64,000 nt of DNA from Flavobacteriales bacterium UBA7612 (lineage in GTDB: Bacteria; Bacteroidota; Bacteroidia; Flavobacteriales; Weeksellaceae): positions 119,877 through 183,876 of the forward strand of contig DLJQ01000012.1 in NCBI GenBank assembly GCA_002484335.1. The letters are read 5' to 3'. This document shows, one piece after another, positions 1-8,814 of this stretch; positions within the stretch are counted from its first letter, which is position 1, and each line of letters starts with the position of its first letter. The notes under the pieces were generated by a model. The model saw only the letters and a program-made list of their open reading frames with translations, searched no databases and had not been told where the DNA came from. A program made the translations under genes and the position numbers.

Positions 1-2
1 AA

Positions 3-308
3 AATTATGAAAATGTAAATTCATTATTTCTTGTCTCTGGATTTGTAGAAAAAACTCCTATTCAGAAACTATCTGGCTTCATGGAGAAAACTATAGATTA
101 TTCAAAAGTAAATAATAATGTAAAAAATAGGTTCGTAATATCTGCTATCGACGATGATATTATTCCATATAGCTGTTCAGAATACTTGGCAGAAAAAATT
201 GATGCTAAATTTATTTTACTTAAAGAAGGAAAACATTTTATTGATAGAGATGGTTTTTATAAATTCCCTTTATTAATTGATTTAATTAATAAAACGATAG
301 AAAAATAA
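3..308 (+). CDS. RBBP9/YdeN-like serine hydrolase, C-terminal part
   Basis: This is the C-terminal part of a small alpha/beta hydrolase whose beginning lies before the window. The frame is open from base 3 without a stop, so the internal ATG at 81 is not the start. The visible part ends in the layout of the RBBP9/YdeN family: a hydrophobic strand, VISAIDDDIIPY, which carries the acid residue, then the LAEKIDAKFILL helix and strand, then GKHF, which carries the catalytic histidine. The nucleophile serine would be upstream of the window. Substrates of this family are mostly unknown. The stop codon overlaps the next ATG by one base (TAATG), so translation is probably coupled to the methyltransferase. 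The family call is from motif recognition only. Confidence 0.6.
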   Translation, partial: NYENVNSLFLVSGFVEKTPIQKLSGFMEKTIDYSKVNNNVKNRFVISAIDDDIIPYSCSEYLAEKIDAKFILLKEGKHFIDRDGFYKFPLLIDLINKTIEK

Positions 309-1017
309 TGAAAAATATTTATGAACCAGAATTCGTAAAAAACTTATTCGATAAAATGTCTAGTTCTTACGAAAATATGAACTATATAACTTCTTTTGGT
401 TTTTCTATTTGTTGGAGAAAACAATTTTTAAGCAAACTAGGACGATCTAATAAAAAATTAAACATAATTGATTTATTATCTGGATTAGGTGAAAATTGGA
501 AATATTTAAAAGAAAATTCCCTAATTCCAATTTCTATGCATTAGATTTTTCAACTGAAATGGTTAATCAATCAAAATTAAAAGCAGATAAAATATTCGAT
601 AAAAAACTAAATTTATTATGTGAAAATATACTTCAAAATCAATTAGAATCTAATCATTTCGATATAATTTCATGTGCCTATGGTCTAAAAACCTTTAATA
701 ACGAACAATTAGAAATTCTAGCAAAAGAAATAAATAGAATACTTAAACCAAACGGAAAATTCAGTTTTGTAGAAGTTTCTAAACCAAAAAATAAATTACT
801 TTTTATTTGTTATCAATTCTATCTTAGTAAAATAATTCCTATATTAGGTAAACTATTTCTTGGAAATCCTAATGACTATAAGATGTTATGGATTTACACC
901 AAAAATTTTGAAACCTGTGACAAAATCATCGAAATATTTAGAAAAAATAATTTAAATGTAAAATTAGATACTTATTTCTTTGGTTGTGCAACAGGAATTA
1001 GTGGTTATAAATTATAA
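308..1017 (+). pseudogene. UbiE-like SAM methyltransferase, -1 frameshift
   Basis: Two overlapping frames make up one class I SAM-dependent methyltransferase of the UbiE/MenG type. The first (308-544) gives the N-terminal helix VKNLFDKMSSSYENMN and the SAM-binding strand NIIDLLSGLG. The second, open from 496, gives FYALDFSTEM, the RILKPNGKFSFVEVSKP motif and a UbiE-like ending. Reading back by one base at 511 joins them into a 236-residue protein with no gap in the fold. The shift lies exactly on T TTA AAA (505-511). The cause could be loss of one A from the A4 run, a sequencing error, or programmed -1 frameshifting. The substrate is unknown, and a quinone role is not implied by the neighbours. 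Confidence 0.6.
505..511 (+). other. Slippery heptamer T_TTA_AAA at the frameshift
   Basis: In the incoming frame the bases are T TTA AAA, an X_XXY_YYZ heptamer. A one-base backward slip continues as AGA AAA TTC, which is the frame that encodes the rest of the methyltransferase. Without slippage, translation ends at the TAG at 542-544. I see no strong hairpin just downstream, so programmed use is unproven. Confidence 0.45.
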
Positions 1018-1078
1018 AATATAAAACAATCACATATACATCTTATTTAATAAATACAAAACTAACACTAAAACAAAT

Positions 1079-1690
1079 ATGAAATTAAAATATATACTTT
1101 TTACTCTTACCATAATCATGTCAAATGTTGTATTCTCACAAAACACAATTAAAATGACTAATAATTACGGCAGTACAAACAATGACATTCAAGATTTAAT
1201 TGATTTTGAAAACATTTACATTGAACAATTAAACTTTGAAGGAATAAACCTTAAAAATAAGTTTTATCAAATAAGTATTGAAGAATATATAGATGGAAAT
1301 CTTAAAAATTCATCTATTCTATTTGATGGAAATGAAGCTGATATATTTAAAATTAACTCTAATGAAGAATCATTGAAATTCTTTTTTAAATTAAATGAAA
1401 ATAAATTAAAAATTTTTATTAGAGGCAAAAAATTTGGAAGTAAAAAATCTTATTTTAATTTAACTAATAATTCTGATACATATGCACTTAAAGATTTTTT
1501 TGGAAATAAAAAACAATTAGATTTAGAAATTGGTAAAAAAAATGCTGTTTTAGCTATAATAACTCCAACGATTCATGAGGATGGAACTGGTTCATATTGT
1601 GAAGTTGCTCAATCTACTATTCAACCTGAAAAACTTGGTAAAGAATTCAAAATTCCTCAATATTTCATTATTTCAATTACTTTTAAATAA
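1079..1690 (+). CDS. Secreted protein of unknown function
   Basis: This 203-residue protein opens with a clear Sec signal peptide (residues 1-20, cleaved around VFS-Q), so it should be exported to the periplasm or cell surface. I do not recognise the mature part. It alternates short beta-type segments and Asn/Lys-rich stretches (for example FFKLNENKLKIFIRGKKFG), with no cysteine pair, metal motif or T9SS sorting domain that I can see. It stands alone, with 61 bases after the frameshifted methyltransferase. Immediately downstream is a palindromic intergenic repeat (1717-1830) that may also end its transcript. The base composition is even richer in A+T than the neighbouring housekeeping genes, which fits a fast-evolving lineage-specific gene. 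Confidence 0.7.
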   Translation: MKLKYILFTLTIIMSNVVFSQNTIKMTNNYGSTNNDIQDLIDFENIYIEQLNFEGINLKNKFYQISIEEYIDGNLKNSSILFDGNEADIFKINSNEESLKFFFKLNENKLKIFIRGKKFGSKKSYFNLTNNSDTYALKDFFGNKKQLDLEIGKKNAVLAIITPTIHEDGTGSYCEVAQSTIQPEKLGKEFKIPQYFIISITFK

Positions 1691-1716
1691 AATTAGCTAC
1701 TAATTAAAAATGCTTC

Positions 1717-1830
1717 TTGCAAAAAGGATTGAAGTGGAAATCCTTTACTAATTCGATGCAAGTGGAAATGCTATTACCAATCAAAAAAGATTGGGAACAA
1801 GAAAGCCTGCCCCGAAGGGTTTGCCCAAAT
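1717..1830 (-). repeat. Intergenic palindromic repeat, copy 1
   Basis: This is the first of three related elements (the others are at 9353-9457 and 35584-35693) and is inverted relative to them. Read on the minus strand it starts TTGGGCAAA, has a CCC-TTCG-GGG hairpin and an AGGCTTTC block, and ends in GGATTTCCACTTCAATCC followed by TTTTTGC. The outer arms are GCAAA (1719-1723) and TTTGC (1820-1824). An inner hairpin pairs 1723-1730 with 1739-1746. It sits between two convergent genes. The reading frame that crosses it (1717-1902) is not considered real. Confidence 0.6.
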
Positions 1831-1843
1831 AAAAAATATTGTA

Positions 1844-2611
1844 TTAAATTAATTTACGAATGCATCTTAATTTATGAGAGTATTTTTGAGAATCGGTATT
1901 AAATATTCCATTTGAGTCAATAGGATCTATGCGAACTTTACCATGTGCGTGTAAAATTTTACCATTTCCACACATAATTCCAACGTGAATTATTCTACCT
2001 TCGGCATTGTCAAAAAAAGCTAAATCTCCTGGTTCTGCTTCTTCTACAAAACTAAGTACTTCTCCCATTTCTGCTTGTTGGTAAGCATCTCTGGGTATTG
2101 TATAACCTCCTATTTTATATACTTGTTGTGTAAGGCCTGAACAATCGATACCAAATGAAGATTTACCTCCCCATAAATAAGGTACGTTAAGATAAGCTTT
2201 GGCTATTTCTACCAATTGATCTTTTGATTTTTTACCTGATGTATATACACCAAAATACTCAAAGCATTTTGGTCCTATTTTTATTTTACTTTCGTATAAT
2301 GAACGTACTTCTGCTCCAATTGTTAATGTCATTGGTAAATTATTTTCCAATGCATGATTGTATGGATTGATTGCAAATTTTTCTGCAATATTACGATTAT
2401 ATTCTTCTTCTGAAACCTCAACAATTTGTTTAGGATCTACCCAACCTTCGTAATTATCGAAAGCAAGCTGAACTTTTGTCCATTTTTCTAATTCTTCGGT
2501 AATCATTAATTTTTCTCCGAATAGAATCTGACTTACCATTTCCGAAGAATCTCTTGCTTCGGAACGCAAAGGGGCTACACTAACTTGACAAATTGCGTAT
2601 TTCATGCTCAT
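1844..2611 (-). CDS. NlpC/P60 peptidoglycan endopeptidase with SH3 domain
   Basis: This 255-residue cysteine peptidase probably cuts stem peptides of peptidoglycan (gamma-D-Glu to diamino acid bond). The N-terminal half (about 5-65) looks like a bacterial SH3 domain that binds the wall, with the GWVDP signature. The C-terminal half is an NlpC/P60 domain with a likely catalytic Cys157 in DCSGL, His209 in IIHVGI and His221 or His223 in HAHG. No signal peptide is visible, which is also the case for many homologues of the DppVI/YkfC type that process muropeptides in the cytoplasm, so recycling is as likely as wall turnover. Its ATG overlaps the stop of the O-methyltransferase (ATGA), so the two genes are translationally coupled. 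Confidence 0.85.
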   Translation of the reverse strand: MSMKYAICQVSVAPLRSEARDSSEMVSQILFGEKLMITEELEKWTKVQLAFDNYEGWVDPKQIVEVSEEEYNRNIAEKFAINPYNHALENNLPMTLTIGAEVRSLYESKIKIGPKCFEYFGVYTSGKKSKDQLVEIAKAYLNVPYLWGGKSSFGIDCSGLTQQVYKIGGYTIPRDAYQQAEMGEVLSFVEEAEPGDLAFFDNAEGRIIHVGIMCGNGKILHAHGKVRIDPIDSNGIFNTDSQKYSHKLRCIRKLI

Positions 2612-3255
2612 TTTTTTCGGATTAAAGTAATTCCATCTCTAATAGGAAGAATGATAGATTCTACTCGATTATCTTGGGTTATCATTTCATTAAAATCTTT
2701 CAGTATTTGTGTTGAAGGATCTTTTTTATCTTCTTCCTCTAACATTACTTTTCCATACCACAAAACATTATCTACAAGCATAGCTCCACCAGGTCTTAAA
2801 AGTTGCAATACTTTTTCGAAATAATAGGGATAGCTTTCTTTATCAGCATCTATAAATGCTAAATCGATTGTGTTATCTTGAATTGTTTCTAGTTCTATTT
2901 TAGCATCATTAACTCTAAAATCTATTTTTGATGAAAATTCTGATTCATCAAAATATTTACGACATAAATATTCTAATTCATCATTTTTATCAATCGTAAT
3001 TATTTTTCCATCTTCTGAAAGACCTTCAGCTAAACACAATGTAGCATATCCTGTAAAAGTTCCTAATTCTAAAATAGTTTTTGGTGCTAGAATCTTAGAC
3101 AAAATACTTAATAATCTTCCTTGATATTCTCCGGAAATCATGTGAGGTTGTGTTGTAGACTGAAATGTTTCAACACGTAAACGCCCCAATATCTCTGGTT
3201 CTTGTTCTGTGTGATGATCTAAATACGATTCTAAAACTGGTGAAATTTTTATCAT
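2608..3255 (-). CDS. O-methyltransferase family 3 (SafC/CCoAOMT-like)
   Basis: This 215-residue SAM-dependent O-methyltransferase belongs to the family that includes caffeoyl-CoA and catechol methyltransferases. Visible motifs are the SAM loop ELGTFTGYA (63-71), the metal-binding IDADKE (135-140) and the DNVLW motif (162-166). The metal-coordinating acidic residues are present, so it should be active on a vicinal hydroxyl substrate, which I cannot name. It is the first gene of a two-gene minus-strand unit with the NlpC/P60 peptidase (4-base overlap). A -7-type promoter box lies at 3273-3280. The acs terminator lies between this gene and acs, so the two are transcribed separately. Confidence 0.88.
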   Translation of the reverse strand: MIKISPVLESYLDHHTEQEPEILGRLRVETFQSTTQPHMISGEYQGRLLSILSKILAPKTILELGTFTGYATLCLAEGLSEDGKIITIDKNDELEYLCRKYFDESEFSSKIDFRVNDAKIELETIQDNTIDLAFIDADKESYPYYFEKVLQLLRPGGAMLVDNVLWYGKVMLEEEDKKDPSTQILKDFNEMITQDNRVESIILPIRDGITLIRKK

Positions 3256-3272
3256 ATCTTTAAAAAAGTATA

Positions 3273-3280
3273 CAAAAATA
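3273..3280 (-). promoter_or_regulatory. -7 box TATTTTTG for O-methyltransferase
   Basis: Read on the minus strand, TATTTTTG matches the Bacteroidota -7 consensus TAnnTTTG, 17 bases before the ATG of the O-methyltransferase. No clear -33 TTTG is visible. Confidence 0.4.
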
Positions 3281-3283
3281 AAA

Positions 3284-3330
3284 AATTCGTACTGAATAAT
3301 GGCTATTTAAACCAAAATTCAGTACGAATT
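3284..3330 (-). terminator. Terminator of acs
   Basis: A perfect 14-base stem (3284-3297 with 3317-3330) and a 19-base loop lie 28 bases after the acs stop. On the minus strand a T run follows. Confidence 0.8.
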
Positions 3331-3358
3331 ATCTTTTTATTGTATTAAAAAAGTTGTT

Positions 3359-5263
3359 TTATACTTTTTCTTTCATAATAGTTTCTACAATTTCTGGATC
3401 TAATAATGTTGATGTATCTCCAAAATCAGTTTCATTACTTGCTATTTTTCTTAGGATACGACGCATAATTTTTCCACTTCTTGTCTTAGGTAAACCTGTA
3501 ACAAATTGTATTTTTTCAGGTTTAGCAATTGCTCCAATCAATTTTGAAACTGTATTCTTAATCTCTTTTTCTAATTCAGGAGATTTAGTAAATCCATCTT
3601 GTAAAATAACATATGCATACAGTGCATTTCCTTTAATATCGTGTGGATAACCAACAACCGCACTTTCTGCAACAGCTTCGTGTTCATTAATTGCATTTTC
3701 TATTGGTGCTGTTCCCAAATTATGACCAGAAACAATAACAACATCATCTACACGCCCTGTAATTCTGAAGTTATCCATGGCATCTCTATACCCTCCATCT
3801 CCAGTAAAATAATAACCTGGGAATGTAGAGAAATATGTTTCAATGAATCTCTTGTGATCTCCGTAGATTGTTCGTGCCATAGATGGCCAAGGAAACTTAA
3901 CAGCTAAACGCCCCTCAGATCTTTCATTGATTGCTTCTACTTCTTTTCCATTTTCATCCATTAATACCGCCTGAACTCCTGGTAAAGGTAATGTTGCAAA
4001 GGTTGGACGAAGTGGTGTTATTCCTGCCAAAGGAGAAATAAGAATAGATCCTGTTTCTGTTTGCCACCATGTATCTACAATAGGACAAGTTCCTTTTCCT
4101 ACATAATCATTTAACCAGTGCCATGCTTCCTCGTTGATTGGTTCACCAACCGATCCTAGAACTTTTAAACTAGATAAATCGTATTTTTCTACATAGTCTA
4201 ATGACTCACGAGCAAGAGAACGAATAGCAGTTGGGGCTGTATAAAAATGTGTAACACGTAATTTTTCTACAATTTCCCAAAATCTTCCAAAATCTGGGTA
4301 ACTAGGAATACCTTCAAACATTACTGTTGTTACACCACAAGCCAATGGTCCATAAACAATATAACTATGTCCTGTAATCCAACCAATATCTGCTGTACAC
4401 CAATAGATATCATGAGATTTCATTTGAAAAATATTGGTAAAAGAATAGGCTGTTTGTACCATATATCCACCACAAGTATGTACCATTCCTTTGGGTTTAC
4501 CTGTAGATCCAGAAGTATAAAGAATAAATAAAGGATCCTCTGCATCCATTTCTTCTGCTGGGCAATTATCATCGACTTTATACATTTCATCAATCCAAAA
4601 TTTATCTCGCCCTCCAACCATAGAAGTTGGTTCTATTGCTCTTCTATAAACGATACATGTTTGTACAGAAGAACAATCTTTAAGAGCTTCATCACAAATT
4701 GCTTTAAGATTAATGGATTTTGTACCACGAAAAACTTCATTAGCAGTAACTAATAGTTTACATTGTGCATCGTTGATACGTGAAGCTAAAGCTGAAGATG
4801 AAAAACCTGCAAATACAATTGAATGTACTGCTCCTATCCTAGCACAAGCTAGCATAGCAACTGTTAATTCTGGAATCATCGGCATATATAAACATACACG
4901 ATCACCTTTTTCTATTCCATTTCTTTTTAAAACATTAGCAAATCGACAAACTTTTGAATGTAATTGACGATATGTAATAATACGCGTTTCTTCTAACGGA
5001 TTATTAGGTTCCCATATAATTGCTCTTTTATTTCCTTTTTTTTCTAAGTGTCTATCAAGTAAATTTTCTGTAATATTTAATTTAGCACCCTGAAACCATT
5101 TAAAATCAGCGTTTTCAAAATTATACTCTAATGTTTTATCCCATTTTTTCTTCCAAATGAAATTATCAGCGATTTCATTCCAAAATTCTTCAGGTTCATT
5201 TACACTTCTTTTATAATCTTTTCTATATTCTGAAAACGAATTTATTCTAAAGTTACTACTCAT
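3359..5263 (-). CDS. acs: Acetyl-CoA synthetase
   Basis: The enzyme activates acetate to acetyl-CoA through acetyl-AMP. The 634-residue length is normal for the family. An N-terminal acetyl-CoA synthetase cap (about 1-70) is followed by the AMP-binding domain with the phosphate loop YTSGSTGKPKG (249-259), the TWWQTETGS motif, and the YFTGDGGYRD hinge region. The C-terminal domain carries the lysine of TRSGKIMRR (about Lys598), which is catalytic for adenylation and is the acetylated residue in other bacteria. It is a single gene with its own terminator (3284-3330). The distance to the upstream M48 gene (97 bases, with that gene's terminator) supports separate transcription. The reading is secure from several family signatures. 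Confidence 0.97.
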   Translation of the reverse strand: MSSNFRINSFSEYRKDYKRSVNEPEEFWNEIADNFIWKKKWDKTLEYNFENADFKWFQGAKLNITENLLDRHLEKKGNKRAIIWEPNNPLEETRIITYRQLHSKVCRFANVLKRNGIEKGDRVCLYMPMIPELTVAMLACARIGAVHSIVFAGFSSSALASRINDAQCKLLVTANEVFRGTKSINLKAICDEALKDCSSVQTCIVYRRAIEPTSMVGGRDKFWIDEMYKVDDNCPAEEMDAEDPLFILYTSGSTGKPKGMVHTCGGYMVQTAYSFTNIFQMKSHDIYWCTADIGWITGHSYIVYGPLACGVTTVMFEGIPSYPDFGRFWEIVEKLRVTHFYTAPTAIRSLARESLDYVEKYDLSSLKVLGSVGEPINEEAWHWLNDYVGKGTCPIVDTWWQTETGSILISPLAGITPLRPTFATLPLPGVQAVLMDENGKEVEAINERSEGRLAVKFPWPSMARTIYGDHKRFIETYFSTFPGYYFTGDGGYRDAMDNFRITGRVDDVVIVSGHNLGTAPIENAINEHEAVAESAVVGYPHDIKGNALYAYVILQDGFTKSPELEKEIKNTVSKLIGAIAKPEKIQFVTGLPKTRSGKIMRRILRKIASNETDFGDTSTLLDPEIVETIMKEKV

Positions 5264-5304
5264 TTCTTTTTTATTTTGTGATTTTGAATATACAATATAA
5301 AAAA

Positions 5305-5333
5305 AGCGAATTAATTTATCAAATTAACTCGCT
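5305..5333 (-). terminator. Terminator of the M48 protease gene
   Basis: A 13-base stem with one wobble pair (5305-5317 with 5321-5333) and a 3-base loop. A T run follows on the minus strand, just after the mutS-M48 unit. Confidence 0.75.
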
Positions 5334-5360
5334 ACTATTTAAATGATTTTATTAAATATT

Positions 5361-6164
5361 TTATTTTCCTTTATATGGACTTGCATTATAATAAGCAAGA
5401 GCTGTTGGTAAAGCTTCGCGTATTCTTGCTATACGAGTTGCATCTGAAGGGTGAGTACTCATAAAATCTGATGCACTAGAATTTCCGCTTTTAGCTGCCA
5501 TTCTCTCCCAAAAAGGAATTGCTGCAGATGGATCATATCCTGCCATAGCCATTAAATATAATCCCGTTTTGTCAGCATCTAATTCCATTTTACGAGAATA
5601 ACTTAATAACCCCATTTGTGCACCTGCTGGATACAATTGATTAAAAATAGAAGCATAATTTGCATTAGCTATTGAACTACCTATGATTTGACCTCCATAT
5701 TGTGCTACCATTTGCTGAGATGCTTGTTCAGCACTATGACCTGCTAATGCATGACCAATTTCGTGACCTAAAACAACTGCTAAACCTGTTGCATCTTTTG
5801 TTACAGGTAAAATTCCTGAATAAACAGCAACTTTTCCTCCTGGCATACACCAAGCATTAACTTCATTAGACTGTAATAATGTAAATTGCCATTTATAACC
5901 ATCTAATTGAGATAATATTCCTTTTTCTTTATAATATTCTTTTGCTGCATATTCCAAACGTGTACCAACAGTTTGTATCATTTTTGCATCAGCAGTTCCT
6001 GTAATTATTTTTCCTTCTTTCAGCACTTTATCATACTGTGAAAAAGCTGTTGGCATTAATTCAGTATTTGATACTAATGATAATGATTTTCTTCCTGTAA
6101 CTGGATTAGTAGCACATGAAGCTAGTGTTAATACACCTGCTAATGTTAATAATATTTTTTTCAT
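5361..6164 (-). CDS. M48 family metalloprotease, lipoprotein
   Basis: This 267-residue zinc protease is exported as a lipoprotein. Residues 1-16 form a signal peptide that ends in the lipobox LASC, with Cys17 to be lipidated. The mature protein holds the M48 catalytic motif HEIGH (134-138), and Glu194 in MELDAD is the third zinc ligand. It resembles LoiP/YcaL/BepA-type proteases that degrade or sort misfolded outer-membrane proteins, without the TPR part of BepA. The start lies 14 bases after the mutS stop, so it is probably read from the mutS transcript. The terminator at 5305-5333 ends the unit. Its exact substrate is unknown. Confidence 0.92.
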   Translation of the reverse strand: MKKILLTLAGVLTLASCATNPVTGRKSLSLVSNTELMPTAFSQYDKVLKEGKIITGTADAKMIQTVGTRLEYAAKEYYKEKGILSQLDGYKWQFTLLQSNEVNAWCMPGGKVAVYSGILPVTKDATGLAVVLGHEIGHALAGHSAEQASQQMVAQYGGQIIGSSIANANYASIFNQLYPAGAQMGLLSYSRKMELDADKTGLYLMAMAGYDPSAAIPFWERMAAKSGNSSASDFMSTHPSDATRIARIREALPTALAYYNASPYKGK

Positions 6165-6178
6165 TTTTTAGTCTAGTT

Positions 6179-8770
6179 TTATTTACCAAGTTTTTTCTTA
6201 ATTTCATTCAATTTCATTAATGCTTCTACAGGAGTTAAAGTATTAATATCTGTATTCATTATTTCTTCTCGAATCGATTCTAAGATAGGATCATCTAACT
6301 GAAAAAAGCTCAATTGCATATTGTCTTGCGTTATTTTTTCCGTCTTATTTGCTATTCCATCTTCTTTTTTAGATTCTTCTAAAACTTTTAATACATCATT
6401 CGCACGATTAACAACCTTTACAGGCATACCAGCCATCTTAGCAACATGTATACCAAAACTATGCTCACTTCCTCCAGTAACTAATTTTCTTAAAAATAGA
6501 ATGGTATCTTTTGTTTCTTTGATACTTACATTAAAATTTTTAATTCGTTCCATTGATTTCGACATTTCATTTAATTCATGATAATGTGTTGCAAACAATG
6601 TTTTAGGTTTCTGATTACTTTGATGTAAAAATTCAGCAATTGCCCAAGCAATTGAAATTCCATCATAAGTCGATGTACCACGACCAATTTCATCTAATAA
6701 AATCAAACTTCGTTCCGAAATATTATTCAAAATACTAGCCGTTTCATTCATCTCAACCATGAATGTAGATTCACCAGATGATATATTATCAGAAGCTCCT
6801 ACGCGAGTAAAAACTTTATCTATAATTCCTAATTCAGCTTTCTTTGCTGGTACAAAACTTCCCATTTGTGCCATTAAAGTTATTAAAGCAGTTTGTCTTA
6901 ATAATGCAGATTTACCAGACATATTAGGCCCAGTAATCATAATAATTTGTTGATCTTTTTGATTCAATTCAACATTATTAGAAACATATTGTTCTCCAAT
7001 TGGTAATTGTTGTTCTATTACGGCATGTCGACCATCAGTAATATGAATATCAAAACCATCGTTTAAAATTGGTTTCGTGTAAGAATTTTTCTCAGCTATT
7101 TCTCCAAAAGTTGATAACACATCAATAAATGCTATTGCTTTTGCAGTTTGTTGAATTGTTAATAATTTAGTAATTATTTGCTGCAATAAATCAATAAATA
7201 ACTGATTTTCTATCGCAAGAATTTTTTCTTCTGCACCTAGAATTTGCGTTTCATATTCTTTTAACTCTTCAGTAATATATCGTTCTGCATTTACTAATGT
7301 TTGTTTACGAATCCATTCTGTCGGAACTTTGTCTTTGTGTGTATTTCTTACTTCTATGTAATAACCAAAAACATTATTAAAAGCGATTTTCAAGGAAGAT
7401 ATCCCAGTTCGTTCTGTTTCTCTTTGGCACATTTGTTCCAAATAATCTTTTCCAGAAAACTGTATAGTTCTTAATTTATCCAATTCTTCAGAAACACCTT
7501 CACGAATAACATTTCCTTTTACTATTTGATGTGGTGGTTCGTCCGAAAGTGTTGCAAAAATTTTATCTGCTAAATGAGAAATAGCTTCTATTTTGGTAAA
7601 TAAATCTTTTAATTCAGAAAGATTTGATTGTTCTGCTATTGTTTTTATTTCTTCAGAAATTGTCAAACTTTGACCTAATTGCAAAAATTGACGGGGAGTT
7701 ATTTTTCCTGTAGAAACTTTTCCTGCCAAACGTTCTAAATCTGTTAACTGAGCTAATTTTTCTCTTAATTCAAAACGAACATCAGCATTCTTATAAAAAT
7801 AATCTACTATTGTTTGTCTACGTTGTATAGATTTCAAATCTTTCAGAACCATTACCATCCAACGGTTCAGCAAACGAGCTCCCATTGGGGTTTTGGTATC
7901 ATCTAAAATATTCAATAATGTTATTCCCTTTGGATGTGGCGAATAAACTAACTCTAGATTTCGAATTGTGAAAGGATCCATCCAAACAAAACTATCTTGG
8001 TTTAACCTTTGTATGGATGTTATATGTTGTATCTCGAAATGATGTGTATCATCTAAATAAGCTAAAATAGCTCCTGCAGAAATTATTCCTTCCTTTAAAT
8101 CTTCAATTCCAAAACCTTTCAGATTTTTTGTTTTAAATAAATTAGTTAATTTATCTACAGCAAAATCATACTGAAAAGCCCAATCATCTAATAAAAATTT
8201 ACTCTTAACGTCAGAAAAATTATATTTTACTCTTTTCTGATAAATAACTTCACTTGGTCGAAAAGATTGTATAATCTTAGCAACTTGATCTTCTTGTCCT
8301 TCAGAAACTAAAAATTCTCCTGTAGAAACATCTAATAATGCAATTCCAAAAGATTTACTTCCTTCATGAACAGCCATCAAAAAATTATTCGATTTAGAAG
8401 ATAAAACCTCATCTTGCAATGCAACTCCCGGTGTCACCAATTCTGTTACACCACGTTTCACTATACCTTTTACTGTTTTTGGATCTTCTAACTGATCGCA
8501 AATTGCAACACGCAAGCCTGCTTTTACTAATTTTGGTAAATACGTATTTAGTGAATGATGTGGAAAACCTGCTAATTCATTATTTTCTGCTCCCGTTGCA
8601 CGCTTCGTCAATACAATATCTAAAATGCGAGAACATCGCACTGCATCTTCTCCAAATGTTTCGTAAAAATCTCCTACACGGAACAATAACATCGCATCAG
8701 GATATTTCGCCTTGATCTGATTATATTGCTTCATCAATGGAGTTTCCTTATTCTTTACTACTTTTGTCAA
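6179..8770 (-). CDS. mutS: DNA mismatch repair protein MutS
   Basis: MutS binds base mismatches and starts mismatch repair with MutL. The 863-residue protein has all expected parts: the N-terminal mismatch-reading motif DFYETFG (Phe35, Glu37), connector and lever regions, a Walker A loop GPNMSGKS (614-621), a Walker B at LLDEIGRG (Asp693-Glu694), the FATHYHEL switch, and the C-terminal helix-turn-helix that ends in a dimerisation tail. It is MutS1 rather than MutS2, because it has the mismatch-binding domain and no Smr domain. It faces a TrmH-like methylase with about 44 bases between the starts and is followed closely by the M48 protease. No break or unusual residue is visible. Confidence 0.98.
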   Translation of the reverse strand: MTKVVKNKETPLMKQYNQIKAKYPDAMLLFRVGDFYETFGEDAVRCSRILDIVLTKRATGAENNELAGFPHHSLNTYLPKLVKAGLRVAICDQLEDPKTVKGIVKRGVTELVTPGVALQDEVLSSKSNNFLMAVHEGSKSFGIALLDVSTGEFLVSEGQEDQVAKIIQSFRPSEVIYQKRVKYNFSDVKSKFLLDDWAFQYDFAVDKLTNLFKTKNLKGFGIEDLKEGIISAGAILAYLDDTHHFEIQHITSIQRLNQDSFVWMDPFTIRNLELVYSPHPKGITLLNILDDTKTPMGARLLNRWMVMVLKDLKSIQRRQTIVDYFYKNADVRFELREKLAQLTDLERLAGKVSTGKITPRQFLQLGQSLTISEEIKTIAEQSNLSELKDLFTKIEAISHLADKIFATLSDEPPHQIVKGNVIREGVSEELDKLRTIQFSGKDYLEQMCQRETERTGISSLKIAFNNVFGYYIEVRNTHKDKVPTEWIRKQTLVNAERYITEELKEYETQILGAEEKILAIENQLFIDLLQQIITKLLTIQQTAKAIAFIDVLSTFGEIAEKNSYTKPILNDGFDIHITDGRHAVIEQQLPIGEQYVSNNVELNQKDQQIIMITGPNMSGKSALLRQTALITLMAQMGSFVPAKKAELGIIDKVFTRVGASDNISSGESTFMVEMNETASILNNISERSLILLDEIGRGTSTYDGISIAWAIAEFLHQSNQKPKTLFATHYHELNEMSKSMERIKNFNVSIKETKDTILFLRKLVTGGSEHSFGIHVAKMAGMPVKVVNRANDVLKVLEESKKEDGIANKTEKITQDNMQLSFFQLDDPILESIREEIMNTDINTLTPVEALMKLNEIKKKLGK

Positions 8771-8814
8771 ATTATTAAACTTTTGAAACAGCTAAGTTAA
8801 TTAAAAACGAAGTG

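Noticed and set aside
1717..1902. 61-residue open frame on the plus strand
   Set aside because: It runs across repeat copy 1 and into the end of the NlpC/P60 gene on the other strand. It has no homology pattern, and its codons follow the repeat sequence.
4713..4967. Open frame on the plus strand inside acs
   Set aside because: It is one of many shadow frames opposite or within clear genes, caused by low stop frequency on the complementary strand of conserved coding DNA.
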